DNA of 6,948 nt from Comamonadaceae bacterium (GCA_027490485.1 JAIXYA010000310.1:1-6948); one strand, 5' to 3'. Counted from the first letter of the stretch, positions 1 to 6,422 are shown. The notes: a model not told the origin generated them from the sequence alone. Translations and numbers: made by a program.

Positions 1-762
1 CGAGACGATGCAGGTGGCGGCCCGCAAAAGGTGGGTGTGGCAGTGGCTGATTTGTTCTCCGGCATGTATGCCACTGTCGCCATCCTGGCGGCTATTCGCC
101 ATGCCGAAAGAACAGGCATTGGGCAGCACATTGACATGGCGCTTTTAGATACACAAGTCGCCATGCTGGCCAATTTGGGGGCTAATTTTTTGGTCAATGG
201 CGCCACTTCTGCGCCTCCTCTACGCATGGGCAATGCGCATGTGAATATCGTGCCTTACCAAGTGTTTGAAACAGCGCCCAAAGCGTCGGGTGAGCGGGAT
301 TTTGTGATAGTGGCGGTGGGCAACGATGGTCAGTTCGCCAAACTCTGTGAAGTCATTGGCCATGCCGATTGGTCGCAAGATCCGCGTTTTACGCGCAACC
401 AAGACAGGGTAAGGCACCGCAATGTGTTGATTCCCATGATTGCAGATGTTTTACTAAAGCGCGGAAAATATGACTGGCTTGAAGCCCTTGAAGCTGCCAA
501 AGTGCCTTGCGGCCCTATCAATAACTTGGCCGAGGTGTTTGCCGACCCGCATATCCAAGCTCGCCAAATGGTTGACCACTGGCAGCATGACTTAGGTGTG
601 CCGCTTGATTTGGTTGCCAGCCCTATGAAGCTGAGCCAAACCCCTGTCAGGCGCGATTTGCCGCCCCCTTCATTGGGGCAACACACTGACGAGGTTTTGA
701 AAGAATGGCTGGGTTTTGAGCCTTCTCAGTGCGAGGCATTGCGCCACGCAACTGCGATTTAA
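1..762 (+). CDS. CaiB/BaiF family (class III) CoA-transferase, C-terminal part, 5' end outside the window
   Basis: The reading frame is open from base 1 to the TAA at 760-762, giving 253 residues. Full-length family members have about 380-410 residues, so the N-terminal third is missing because of the window edge, not a mutation. The visible part starts with a Gly-rich stretch (GGGPQKVGVAVADL) typical of the family. It continues with GQHIDMALLD, whose final Asp (visible residue 50, bases 148-150) aligns by position with the catalytic Asp that forms the acyl-anhydride/CoA-thioester intermediate. Later come a GNDGQF segment, the VPCGPINN motif and a DPH motif near the C-terminus. Class III enzymes move CoA between carboxylic acids in the cytoplasm; the substrate cannot be read from this sequence. 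The GTG at 31 is an internal Val codon, not the start. The gene converges on the peroxiredoxin gene with only 20 bp between stops, and nothing ties it functionally to the ribosomal genes. Confidence 0.9.
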   Translation, partial: RDDAGGGPQKVGVAVADLFSGMYATVAILAAIRHAERTGIGQHIDMALLDTQVAMLANLGANFLVNGATSAPPLRMGNAHVNIVPYQVFETAPKASGERDFVIVAVGNDGQFAKLCEVIGHADWSQDPRFTRNQDRVRHRNVLIPMIADVLLKRGKYDWLEALEAAKVPCGPINNLAEVFADPHIQARQMVDHWQHDLGVPLDLVASPMKLSQTPVRRDLPPPSLGQHTDEVLKEWLGFEPSQCEALRHATAI

Positions 763-775
763 CCCAGCCTTTTTC
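707..775 (+). terminator. candidate intrinsic terminator of the CoA-transferase gene, left arm inside the CDS
   Basis: GGCTGGGTT at 707-715 is the exact reverse complement of AACCCAGCC at 761-769, and the right arm runs straight into TTTTTC (770-775). The loop is long (45 nt) but holds its own small hairpin, TTGCG-CCA-CGCAA. The right arm overlaps the stop codon. A T run after a GC-containing stem at the end of a gene fits Rho-independent termination, but the long loop makes this uncertain. No T run follows the stem in the minus direction, so it does not obviously serve the convergent peroxiredoxin gene. Confidence 0.35.
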
Positions 776-782
776 TTAACGC

Positions 783-1289
783 TTAGTGCCGAGTTTGCGA
801 CAGCATAGTGTCTGCGTCGCTGACCTCAAACTTGCCGGGTCCTTCAATATTGAGTGTGACGACTTTTCCGTCTTTGACCAACATGGAATAGCGGTTAGAG
901 CGAAGTCCTAAACCTTTGCCAGTCAGGTCCAAAGTTAAGCCAGTGGCTTTGGTGAATTCGGCGTCGCCATCTCCCAGCATGCGAACCTTACCTGCAGCAT
1001 GCAACTCACGGCCCCAGGCGCCCATGACAAATGCATCGTTGACACTGATGCACCAAATTTCGTCCACGCCAGCAGCGGTGAGTTCGGCGTGTTTCTCCAT
1101 GTAGCCTGGCACATGTTTGGCTGAGCAGGTGGGTGTGAATGCACCTGGCAGGGCAAACAAAGCGATGGTCTTGCCCGCTACGGCTTTGGCCACGTCTACG
1201 GGGTTGGGGCCAATACTGCAACCATTGCCCTCCACTTCAGAGTATTCCATCAGGGTGGTATGGGGAAGTGTGTCGCCTACTTTGATCAT
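783..1289 (-). CDS. Peroxiredoxin, Prx5/redoxin type (thiol peroxidase)
   Basis: This 168-residue protein (MIKVGDTLP...) reduces hydrogen peroxide and alkyl hydroperoxides in the cytoplasm. The active-site motif is PGAFTPTCSAKHVPGY, with P48, T52 and peroxidatic C55 (PxxxTxxC); R130 in LGLRSNRY is the expected active-site arginine. Other cysteines are C24 and C80 (IWCISVND). No Cys lies in the last 80 residues, where the resolving Cys of human PRDX5 sits, so I infer a 1-Cys enzyme recycled by glutathione/glutaredoxin or a similar thiol. Length matches stand-alone Prx5 proteins, and no glutaredoxin domain is fused. The start at 1289 is set by AAGGAG at 1296-1301, six bases upstream. An in-frame ATG ten codons earlier (1319) has no such site and lies in a hairpin. 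The gene follows rpsQ on the same strand, 78 bp away, and converges with the CoA-transferase gene. Confidence 0.93.
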   Translation of the reverse strand: MIKVGDTLPHTTLMEYSEVEGNGCSIGPNPVDVAKAVAGKTIALFALPGAFTPTCSAKHVPGYMEKHAELTAAGVDEIWCISVNDAFVMGAWGRELHAAGKVRMLGDGDAEFTKATGLTLDLTGKGLGLRSNRYSMLVKDGKVVTLNIEGPGKFEVSDADTMLSQTRH

Positions 1290-1307
1290 GTGATGCTCCT
1301 TGAAATG

Positions 1308-1335
1308 AAAATGACCCACGATTGTGGGTCATTTT
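1308..1335 (-). terminator. perfect 12-bp stem-loop between rpsQ and the peroxiredoxin gene (terminator or attenuator)
   Basis: The arms AAAATGACCCAC (1308-1319) and GTGGGTCATTTT (1324-1335) are perfect reverse complements with a 4-nt loop. In the minus-strand RNA the stem ends in UUUU and is followed by CAUUUC. It lies 33 nt after the rpsQ stop, where an S10 operon terminator would be expected. It is also only 6 nt ahead of the peroxiredoxin Shine-Dalgarno site, so it must lie in the leader of any peroxiredoxin mRNA starting upstream. The T run is short and interrupted, so partial termination is as likely as full termination. Confidence 0.6.
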
Positions 1336-1366
1336 GACGATGGTGTTTACACGCAACCAGATAAGA

Positions 1367-1394
1367 CTTATACCGCTGGTGCTTTTTCGACCAA
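1367..1394 (-). promoter_or_regulatory. weak candidate promoter for the peroxiredoxin gene
   Basis: On the minus strand TATAAG (1372-1367, 5/6 to the sigma-70 -10 consensus) overlaps the rpsQ stop codon. It is preceded, after 16 bp, by TTGGTC (1394-1389, only 3/6 to the -35 consensus). A start near 1360 would put the 1308-1335 hairpin in a leader of about 70 nt. This is the best match I found in the gap, but such matches occur by chance. Confidence 0.22.
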
Positions 1395-1637
1395 ACGGGT
1401 GGCTACCCAGTTTTTGGTTTTAGAGATAGGGCGGCTTTCGGTAATTTCGATCACGTCGCCCAAATGGTATTGACCGGTTTCGTCATGCGCATGGTATTTG
1501 CTGGACTTGCCGACAATCTTGCCGTAGAGCGCATGCTTGACGCGACGCTCCACCAGCACTGTGACAGTCTTTGCTCGCTTGGCGCTGACGACTTTCCCGA
1601 TCAGTGTGCGTTTGAGTGATTTTTTGGCTTCTGTCAT
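1368..1637 (-). CDS. rpsQ: 30S ribosomal protein S17
   Basis: This 89-residue protein binds 16S rRNA early in 30S assembly. The sequence shows the S17 signature: [20 protein letters not shown] at residues 10-29, then [15 protein letters not shown] and the closing [18 protein letters not shown] segment of the OB fold. Length is close to the 84 residues of E. coli S17, with a slightly longer C-terminus (VEKAPAV). The ATG at 1637 is chosen because GAAGGAG lies 7 nt upstream and the family begins just before the KRTLIG segment. The open frame upstream to 1688 runs into rpmC and is not coding. It starts 4 nt after the rpmC stop, so its Shine-Dalgarno site lies inside rpmC. It is the last gene of the S10 cluster here; rplN does not follow. 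Confidence 0.97.
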   Translation of the reverse strand: MTEAKKSLKRTLIGKVVSAKRAKTVTVLVERRVKHALYGKIVGKSSKYHAHDETGQYHLGDVIEITESRPISKTKNWVATRLVEKAPAV

Positions 1638-1641
1638 GGTG

Positions 1642-1836
1642 TCACTCCTTCGCCTGTTGTTCGGCCAGAATGGTTTTGGCCCGTGCAATGCTGCGACGGG
1701 TGACCTTCATTTGCGCGGTGTTGTTGAGTTGTTGCGTGGCTTTTTGCATGCGCATATTGAAATGCGCTTTTTGCAATTCCTTGATTTCGGTTTGCAAACC
1801 AGCGGCGTCTTTTTGGCGTAATTCAGATGTTTTCAT
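1642..1836 (-). CDS. rpmC: 50S ribosomal protein L29
   Basis: This is a 64-residue protein of the expected family size (63-65). L29 sits next to L23 at the polypeptide exit tunnel and touches 23S rRNA. The sequence shows the two-helix hairpin: [20 protein letters not shown], then [19 protein letters not shown], ending in the conserved [13 protein letters not shown] segment. The ATG at 1836 has CAGGAG 5 nt upstream. An earlier in-frame ATG (1860) lies inside rplP, would add eight non-family residues, and is rejected. It starts 13 nt after the rplP TGA (1852-1850) and ends 4 nt before rpsQ, so translation of the three genes is probably coupled. Confidence 0.97.
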   Translation of the reverse strand: MKTSELRQKDAAGLQTEIKELQKAHFNMRMQKATQQLNNTAQMKVTRRSIARAKTILAEQQAKE

Positions 1837-1849
1837 GTTGTCTCCTGAA

Positions 1850-2266
1850 TCACTGGCCAATCAGGCGCGAAACAAAGGTGGTGCGCAAAGGCAGTTTGGC
1901 AGCCGCCAAACGGAATGCTTCACGCGCGAGTTCTTCGGGCACGCCCACGATTTCATACAACACCTTGCCGGGCTGAATTTCAGCCACGTAGTACTCGGGG
2001 TTGCCTTTACCGTTACCCATGCGAACCTCTGCAGGCTTTTGGGAAATAGGTTTGTCGGGGAAGATACGAATCCAAATCCGTCCACCACGTTTGACGTGAC
2101 GGGAAATCGCACGGCGAGCGGATTCGATTTGGCGAGCTGTCAAGCGACCACGGTCGGTTGATTTCAAGCCAAAGTCACCAAACGCCACGGTGTTGCCACG
2201 TGTGGCAATACCGGTGTTGCGACCTTTTTGTTCCTTGCGGTATTTACGGCGCGCTGGTTGCAGCAT
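1850..2266 (-). CDS. rplP: 50S ribosomal protein L16
   Basis: This 138-residue protein (E. coli 136) is a late-assembling protein near the A-site tRNA and the peptidyl-transferase centre of the 50S subunit. The family pattern is plain from end to end: [17 protein letters not shown] at the start, then [49 protein letters not shown] and [20 protein letters not shown]. Arg82 in VRMG matches E. coli Arg81, which is hydroxylated by the oxygenase YcfD/RoxA in that species; the target residue is kept here. There is one extra residue near position 22. The start at 2266 is 2 nt after the rpsC stop, and its AAAGGAG site lies within the last rpsC codons, strong evidence for coupling. Confidence 0.98.
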   Translation of the reverse strand: MLQPARRKYRKEQKGRNTGIATRGNTVAFGDFGLKSTDRGRLTARQIESARRAISRHVKRGGRIWIRIFPDKPISQKPAEVRMGNGKGNPEYYVAEIQPGKVLYEIVGVPEELAREAFRLAAAKLPLRTTFVSRLIGQ

Positions 2267-2268
2267 GC

Positions 2269-3162
2269 TTATTCTCCTTTGCCGTCCGCAGCCGTGCCAG
2301 TGGATGCGGGCGCGGCTACCTTGCGGACGCGCTTGACGGTGGTTTTGGGAGCATCGGTGGCTTCAGCGGGTTTATCGCTGCCATCCGCCGGTGCGGCATT
2401 GGAGCCTGCAGGGCGACGAGCGCCACTGCGAGCGGGTGGTCGGTCGCCGCCTGCGGGGCGAGCGTCACGGCGAGGACCGCGTGGGCGGCGCTCGTCTTCA
2501 GTACGTGGTTCTTGTGCAGCAGGTGCGTCGTTACGGCCCAAGGTGTCACCCTTATAGACCCAAACTTTCACACCGATGATGCCGTAGGTTGTTTTGGCTT
2601 CAGAGGTTGCGTAGTCGATGTCGGCACGCAAGGTGTGAAGTGGCACACGGCCTTCGCGGTACCACTCGGTACGGGCGATCTCGATGCCGTTCAAACGACC
2701 TGCCGACATGATCTTGATGCCTTGGGCGCCCAGACGCATGGCGTTTTGCATGGCACGCTTCATTGCACGGCGGAACATGATGCGCTTTTCCAACTGCTGG
2801 GTGATGCTGTCAGCAATCAACTGTGCATCGATTTCAGGCTTACGCACTTCTTCGATGTTGACTGCCACAGGCACGCCTAAACGTGCAGCCAGTTCTTTCT
2901 TGAGGTTTTCAATGTCCTCACCCTTTTTGCCGATGACCACGCCAGGACGTGCAGAAAAAATGGTGATACGGGCATTTTTAGCAGGGCGCTCAATCAAGAT
3001 GCGCGACACAGCAGCGCTCTTGAGTTTGGTTTTGAGGTATTCACGCACCTTGATGTCCTCGGCCAGCATGCCAGCGAAGTCTTTGTTGCTTGCGTACCAG
3101 CGGCTGGCCCAGTTACGGCTCACCGACAGGCGAAAACCGGTGGGGTGTATTTTTTGTCCCAT
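2269..3162 (-). CDS. rpsC: 30S ribosomal protein S3 with long C-terminal extension
   Basis: This 297-residue protein lies at the mRNA entry channel of the 30S subunit, where in E. coli S3 helps unwind mRNA. Residues 1 to about 212 are the conserved part: [20 protein letters not shown], the KH domain with VIGKKGED (GxxG at 78-81), [17 protein letters not shown], and the C-terminal domain up to [13 protein letters not shown]. Residues 213-297 form an extra tail rich in Ala, Pro, Arg, Gly and Asp, probably disordered. E. coli S3 has only 233 residues; longer tails are known in betaproteobacteria. The start at 3162 is fixed by the invariant MGQKIHP. Its ribosome site is unusually weak: the nearest purine runs are GAGAAAT just before the ATG, and AAAGG about 12 nt away overlapping the rplV stop. 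It starts 15 nt after rplV and ends 2 nt before rplP. Confidence 0.98.
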   Translation of the reverse strand: MGQKIHPTGFRLSVSRNWASRWYASNKDFAGMLAEDIKVREYLKTKLKSAAVSRILIERPAKNARITIFSARPGVVIGKKGEDIENLKKELAARLGVPVAVNIEEVRKPEIDAQLIADSITQQLEKRIMFRRAMKRAMQNAMRLGAQGIKIMSAGRLNGIEIARTEWYREGRVPLHTLRADIDYATSEAKTTYGIIGVKVWVYKGDTLGRNDAPAAQEPRTEDERRPRGPRRDARPAGGDRPPARSGARRPAGSNAAPADGSDKPAEATDAPKTTVKRVRKVAAPASTGTAADGKGE

Positions 3163-3177
3163 ATTTCTCTAGACCTT

Positions 3178-3507
3178 TCAGTTGCCGACCGTCACATACA
3201 CATGGCATGTGGGCTTGCTGATGCTGTTGCCGCGGCCTTTGGCGCGTGCTGTGAAACGCTTGAGGGTTGCGCCTTGTTCCACGTAAATGGTTTTGACGCG
3301 CAAATCATCAATGTCAGCGCCATCGTTGTGTTCTGCGTTGGCGATAGCGGACTCGAGCACTTTTTTGACAATGCCCGCTGCTTTTTTCTGTGTGAAGGTC
3401 AGGATGTTCAGAGCCTGGTCCACTTTTTTGCCGCGAATCAAGTCTGCCACCAAACGGCCTTTATCGACCGATAGGCGCACACCTCGCAAGACTGCACGTG
3501 TTTCCAT
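3178..3507 (-). CDS. rplV: 50S ribosomal protein L22
   Basis: This 109-residue protein (E. coli 110) binds 23S rRNA and sends a long beta-hairpin into the nascent-chain exit tunnel; changes in that loop give macrolide resistance in other bacteria. Visible signatures are [20 protein letters not shown] at residues 10-29, [21 protein letters not shown] and the loop segment [22 protein letters not shown] near the C-terminus. No insertion or deletion typical of resistant mutants is apparent. The ATG at 3507 is preceded by TAAGGAG, in which the TAA is the rpsS stop codon itself. A ribosome finishing rpsS therefore ends on the rplV initiation site. Confidence 0.98.
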   Translation of the reverse strand: METRAVLRGVRLSVDKGRLVADLIRGKKVDQALNILTFTQKKAAGIVKKVLESAIANAEHNDGADIDDLRVKTIYVEQGATLKRFTARAKGRGNSISKPTCHVYVTVGN

Positions 3508-3516
3508 AGCTGCTCC

Positions 3517-3795
3517 TTACTTCTTCTGGACTTTTTTGTCCGCCGGATGGCCTTTGAAGGTACGAGTCAAGGCAAATTCGCCCAACTTGTGACCCACCAT
3601 TTGGTCGGTGATGTAAACCGGCACATGTTGCTTGCCGTTGTGAACCGCGATGGTTAGGCCGATGAAATCGGGCAAAACCATAGAGCGGCGTGACCATGTT
3701 TTGATTGGCTTTTTGTCTTTGGTGGCAACAGCTTTTTCAGCCTTGACCAACAAGTGGTGATCGACAAAAGGGCCTTTTTTGAGTGAGCGTGTCAT
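3517..3795 (-). CDS. rpsS: 30S ribosomal protein S19
   Basis: This 92-residue protein, the exact E. coli length, lies in the 30S head beside S13 and contacts the A site. The sequence opens [16 protein letters not shown], which is diagnostic, and continues with [36 protein letters not shown], the signature [18 protein letters not shown] and a basic C-terminus. The start at 3795 has AAGGG 8 nt upstream, a less pure Shine-Dalgarno site than its neighbours, overlapping the region of the rplB stop (3808-3806). The gap to rplB is 10 nt and to rplV 9 nt. No frame problems are seen. Confidence 0.98.
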   Translation of the reverse strand: MTRSLKKGPFVDHHLLVKAEKAVATKDKKPIKTWSRRSMVLPDFIGLTIAVHNGKQHVPVYITDQMVGHKLGEFALTRTFKGHPADKKVQKK

Positions 3796-3805
3796 GGTTT
3801 AACCC

Positions 3806-4630
3806 TTATTTCTTGCGACGCGAGACGATCATGACTTGCGTGCGCTTGTTGTTACGGGTGCGGTAGCCTTTGGTCAAGTTGCCCCATGGGTCAACTGCTG
3901 CACGGCCTTCGCCGGTACGACCTTCGCCGCCACCGTGCGGGTGATCAATTGGGTTCATGGCCACGCCACGAACGGTTGGGCGAATGCCCATCCAACGCTT
4001 GACACCGGCCTTGCCCAATTGACGCAAGCTGTGCTCTTCATTGGCAACTTCACCGATGGTTGCACGGCACTCAATATGAATTTTGCGGACTTCACCAGAG
4101 CGCATACGCACCTGAGCATAAGTACCTTCACGCGCCAACAAAGTGGCGGATGTACCGGCAGAACGCGCAATTTGAGCACCCTTACCAGGACGCAATTCGA
4201 TGCAGTGGATAGTCGAACCCACAGGAATATTGCGGATAGGCAAAGTGTTGCCTGCACGGATAGGAGCCTCAGAGCCACTTTGAATGGTGGCACCTACTTC
4301 CAAGCCGCGTGGAGCAATGATGTAGGCGCGTTCGCCATCGGCGTAGCAAACTAAGGCAATGTGAGCTGTACGGTTTGGGTCGTATTCAATCCGCTCAACT
4401 TTGGCAGGAATGCCATCTTTGGAGCGACGGAAATCGACCACACGGTAATGGTGCTTATGACCACCGCCTTTGTGACGTGTGGTGATGTGGCCATTGTTGT
4501 TACGTCCTGCTTTTTGGAATTGCGGCTCGAGCAAGGGCGCATAAGCTGCACCTTTGAACAAATGGTCACGTGTGACTTTCACCACGGCACGTTGGCCAGG
4601 TGAAGTGGGTTTCATTTTGATGACTGCCAT
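3806..4630 (-). CDS. rplB: 50S ribosomal protein L2
   Basis: This 274-residue protein (E. coli 273) is one of the most conserved 50S proteins, required for subunit association and for an active peptidyl-transferase centre. The N-terminal RNA-binding region reads [13 protein letters not shown] (7-19), followed by [21 protein letters not shown] (43-63). The SH3-like domain contains [23 protein letters not shown] (138-160). The C-terminal signature [14 protein letters not shown] has H230, which by alignment is E. coli His229, reported as important for peptidyl transfer. The ATG at 4630 lies 2 nt after the rplW TAA; GGAGAGGTGG just upstream, inside rplW, serves as ribosome site. No anomalies seen. 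Confidence 0.99.
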   Translation of the reverse strand: MAVIKMKPTSPGQRAVVKVTRDHLFKGAAYAPLLEPQFQKAGRNNNGHITTRHKGGGHKHHYRVVDFRRSKDGIPAKVERIEYDPNRTAHIALVCYADGERAYIIAPRGLEVGATIQSGSEAPIRAGNTLPIRNIPVGSTIHCIELRPGKGAQIARSAGTSATLLAREGTYAQVRMRSGEVRKIHIECRATIGEVANEEHSLRQLGKAGVKRWMGIRPTVRGVAMNPIDHPHGGGEGRTGEGRAAVDPWGNLTKGYRTRNNKRTQVMIVSRRKK

Positions 4631-4632
4631 GG

Positions 4633-4947
4633 TTAAGCCACCTCTCCTGACAAGTTGAGTTCTTGACCGGCTTTGAGCGTCACATAGGCTTTGCGAACGT
4701 TATCGCGGCGACCAATGGAGCGGCCAAAACGCTTGGTCTTGCCTTTGGTGTTGACCACAGACACGCCCTTGACTTCAACCTTGAACATCAACTCCACCGC
4801 CGCTTTGATTTCGGGCTTGGTGGCGTTTTGCAAGACTTTGAAAGTCACCGCGTTAGATTTTTCAGCCACCATGGTGGCTTTTTCGGAGACGATGGGTGCC
4901 AACAGCACAGCCATCAAACGTCCCTCGTCATATTTAGTGGTGCTCAT
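4633..4947 (-). CDS. rplW: 50S ribosomal protein L23
   Basis: This 104-residue protein lies at the exit tunnel mouth and is the docking site for trigger factor and the signal recognition particle. The core motif [22 protein letters not shown] starts at residue 15; Glu22 in VSEK matches E. coli Glu18, the trigger factor contact. The remaining family segments are [20 protein letters not shown]-like [19 protein letters not shown], and [15 protein letters not shown]. The start at 4947 has AAGGAG 8 nt upstream, and its ATG overlaps the rplD stop (ATGA, 4-nt overlap), so the two are coupled. An internal ATG at residue 12 would give a protein nearer the E. coli N-terminus but lacks an equal ribosome site. 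Confidence 0.97.
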   Translation of the reverse strand: MSTTKYDEGRLMAVLLAPIVSEKATMVAEKSNAVTFKVLQNATKPEIKAAVELMFKVEVKGVSVVNTKGKTKRFGRSIGRRDNVRKAYVTLKAGQELNLSGEVA

Positions 4948-5564
4948 GCGAACATCTCCTTGAGCTTGTCGATCGCGCCTTTGGTGACCAGCACTTTTTT
5001 GTAATGGACCAAGGAAACAGGATCGGCATAACGGGGCTCAACAACCAACACATTGGCCAAATTACGCGACGCAAAGTACAAGTTGTCGTCCACCTCTTCC
5101 GAGATCACCAGAACAGACTGGAGATTCATCGCTTTGAGCTTAGCCGCCAATAATTTGGTTTTGGGGGCTTCGATTTTGATGGAGTCGACCACAGCCAAAC
5201 GACCTTCACGCACCAACTGGGAGAAGATAGAAGCCATACCAGCGCGGTACATCTTCTTGTTGATTTTTTGGGTGAAATTTTCTTCAGGGCTGTTGGGAAA
5301 AGCGCGACCGCCTCCACGCCAAATGGGAGAAGAAGTCATACCAGCACGAGCGCGACCAGTACCTTTTTGTTTAAATGGCTTCTTGGTCGAGTGCTTGACT
5401 TGTTCGCGGTCTTTTTGGGCACGAGTGCCTTGACGCGCGTTGGCTTGATAAGCCACCACGATTTGGTGGATCAAGTCTTCGTTGTAGTCGCGACCAAACA
5501 GGGTTTCAGGCGCATCAAATTTGGATGCAGACTGTCCTTGGTCATTCAGGAGTTCGATTTGCAT
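4944..5564 (-). CDS. rplD: 50S ribosomal protein L4
   Basis: This 206-residue protein (E. coli 201) is a primary 23S rRNA binder whose long loop reaches the exit tunnel. The loop is clear at residues 60-90: a basic stretch [15 protein letters not shown] followed by SPIWRGGG. Lys67 in KQKG matches the E. coli Lys63 position where changes give erythromycin resistance; wild-type Lys is present. In gammaproteobacteria L4 also represses its own operon through an mRNA leader; whether it does so here cannot be seen. Two adjacent ATGs (5567 and 5564) are possible starts. The second is preferred because AAGGAG is 7 nt away rather than 4, and homologues as I recall begin MQ-ELLNDQG. It overlaps the rplC stop by 1 nt (TGATG), or by 4 nt if the first ATG is used. 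Confidence 0.97.
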   Translation of the reverse strand: MQIELLNDQGQSASKFDAPETLFGRDYNEDLIHQIVVAYQANARQGTRAQKDREQVKHSTKKPFKQKGTGRARAGMTSSPIWRGGGRAFPNSPEENFTQKINKKMYRAGMASIFSQLVREGRLAVVDSIKIEAPKTKLLAAKLKAMNLQSVLVISEEVDDNLYFASRNLANVLVVEPRYADPVSLVHYKKVLVTKGAIDKLKEMFA

Positions 5565-6235
5565 CATTTGGCTCCTTGAGGTGCAGCCTTGATGGCATGG
5601 CGAACCGTAACAAAACCACCCTTTGAGCCGGGAACCGCACCCTTGATAAGGATCAGTTGACGACCTTCGTCGATGCGAATGACAGACAGGTTTTGTGTCG
5701 TGATGGTTTCGTCTCCCATGTGGCCAGACATACGCTTGCCAGGGAAAACACGACCAGGGTCTTGTGCCATGGATATAGAGCCGGGCACATTGTGCGAACG
5801 GCTGTTACCGTGAGAAGCGCGCTGTGAACGGAAATTGTGACGCTTGATGGTGCCAGCGAAACCCTTACCAATAGAAGTACCTTGCACGTCGACTTTCTCG
5901 CCGACATTGAAGATAGCAGTCACAGGCACAGTAGAACCGGCTGGGTATTGCGCAGCGGTTTCAGGGGTAACGTGGAATTCTTGGGTGACTTCGCCAGCCT
6001 CAACACCGGCCTTGGCCAAGTGTCCTGCTTGCGGCTTGGTGACGCGCGAAGCTTTGCGCGCGCCGAATGTGACCTGTAAGGCTACATAGCCGTCGTTTTC
6101 TTGGGTTTTGACCTGGGTCACGCGGTTGTTAGAAACATCTACCACTGTGACAGGCACTGCGTCCCCATCATCAGTGAACAGACGCATCATGCCCACCTTG
6201 CGGCCCAGCAACCCCAAACGGTTGCTTTGACTCAT
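5564..6235 (-). CDS. rplC: 50S ribosomal protein L3
   Basis: This 223-residue protein (E. coli 209) is one of two assembly initiators of the 50S subunit, with a loop reaching toward the peptidyl-transferase centre. It reads [20 protein letters not shown] at the start, then [38 protein letters not shown] [12 protein letters not shown] (118-128), [20 protein letters not shown] (142-161) and [11 protein letters not shown]. Gln158 aligns with E. coli Gln150, the residue methylated by PrmB, so the target is kept. The ATG at 6235 has TTTTGGAG, with GGAG 7 nt upstream. The open frame continues 42 codons further (to 6361), but that stretch has no family similarity and crosses a hairpin. The gene opens the tightly packed part of the cluster, after a 187-nt non-coding gap. 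Confidence 0.98.
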   Translation of the reverse strand: MSQSNRLGLLGRKVGMMRLFTDDGDAVPVTVVDVSNNRVTQVKTQENDGYVALQVTFGARKASRVTKPQAGHLAKAGVEAGEVTQEFHVTPETAAQYPAGSTVPVTAIFNVGEKVDVQGTSIGKGFAGTIKRHNFRSQRASHGNSRSHNVPGSISMAQDPGRVFPGKRMSGHMGDETITTQNLSVIRIDEGRQLILIKGAVPGSKGGFVTVRHAIKAAPQGAK

Positions 6236-6249
6236 GTTGTTCTCCAAAA

Positions 6250-6330
6250 CTCTCACCGCCGTCACTTCAATTGGCAACTGCGTTTGGTGTATGAGAGAAG
6301 GTTGATAATTTCCCTGCGCAAATCGCACAG
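6250..6330 (-). promoter_or_regulatory. rplC 5' leader with inverted repeats
   Basis: This is non-coding sequence between the candidate promoter and rplC. In the minus-strand RNA, CUGUGC (6330-6325) can pair with GCGCAG (6319-6314) across a 5-nt loop with one G-U pair. It would sit almost at the 5' end of a transcript starting near 6332. Further on, CUCUCA (6297-6292) can pair with UGAGAG (6255-6250), extendable by a G-U pair, enclosing about 36 nt and ending close to the GGAG site of rplC. A role in regulation is inferred only; I do not recognise a described leader motif. Confidence 0.35.
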
Positions 6331-6338
6331 AGCCTGAG

Positions 6339-6367
6339 ATTGTAGCGCAAAACCGGCCCATGGCCAG
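6339..6367 (-). promoter_or_regulatory. candidate promoter for rplC and downstream S10 genes
   Basis: On the minus strand GCGC-TACAAT places a -10-like TACAAT (5/6 to consensus) at 6344-6339. The hexamer 17 bp upstream is CTGGCC (6367-6362), a poor -35 match (3/6) lying inside the hairpin arm. A start near 6332 would give a leader of about 97 nt before rplC. The position in the one large gap of the cluster supports it. The weak -35 is a caution, although highly expressed ribosomal promoters can depend on other contacts. Confidence 0.45.
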
Positions 6368-6371
6368 TTTT
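6349..6371 (-). terminator. candidate intrinsic terminator after rpsJ
   Basis: The minus-strand RNA reads AAAACUGGCC, loop AUG, GGCCGGUUUU: a 10-bp stem with one G-U pair followed by GCGC. It begins 52 nt after the rpsJ stop. On the plus strand the same place is a C-A mismatch, so the fold is better in the ribosomal transcript direction. The trailing T run is only four bases and part of the stem, so termination may be partial. The plus strand has a better T run (TTTTTCTTT) but no gene there that it would terminate. Confidence 0.45.
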
Positions 6372-6422
6372 TCTTTACAACTCGAACCAAGTCACCGCCC
6401 AAGACGATGACTTTGGCATTAC

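Noticed and set aside
1290..1319. Ten-codon N-terminal extension of the peroxiredoxin (MGHFHFKEHH...)
   Set aside because: It would translate the hairpin arm and the Shine-Dalgarno site itself; the AAGGAG before the ATG at 1289 decides the start.
1638..1688. 17-codon N-terminal extension of rpsQ inside rpmC
   Set aside because: It overlaps the rpmC C-terminus, lacks family similarity, and the GAAGGAG site points to 1637.
1616..2161. 181-codon open frame on the plus strand across rpsQ, rpmC and rplP
   Set aside because: It crosses three well-supported genes on the other strand and shows no family similarity; it is a by-product of their codon use.
2158..2880. 240-codon open frame on the plus strand opposite rpsC
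   Set aside because: It lies wholly antisense to rpsC and the end of rplP, has a composition typical of a reverse-frame shadow (many Cys, Gly, Ala), no recognisable domain and no good ribosome site.
3836..4354. 172-codon open frame antisense to rplB
   Set aside because: It is fully opposite the highly conserved rplB, with Thr/Ala-rich shadow composition and no supporting start signal.
6236..6361. 42-codon N-terminal extension of rplC
   Set aside because: L3 proteins begin near the [11 protein letters not shown] segment, which has its own GGAG site. The extension would start inside a terminator-like hairpin and shows no family similarity.
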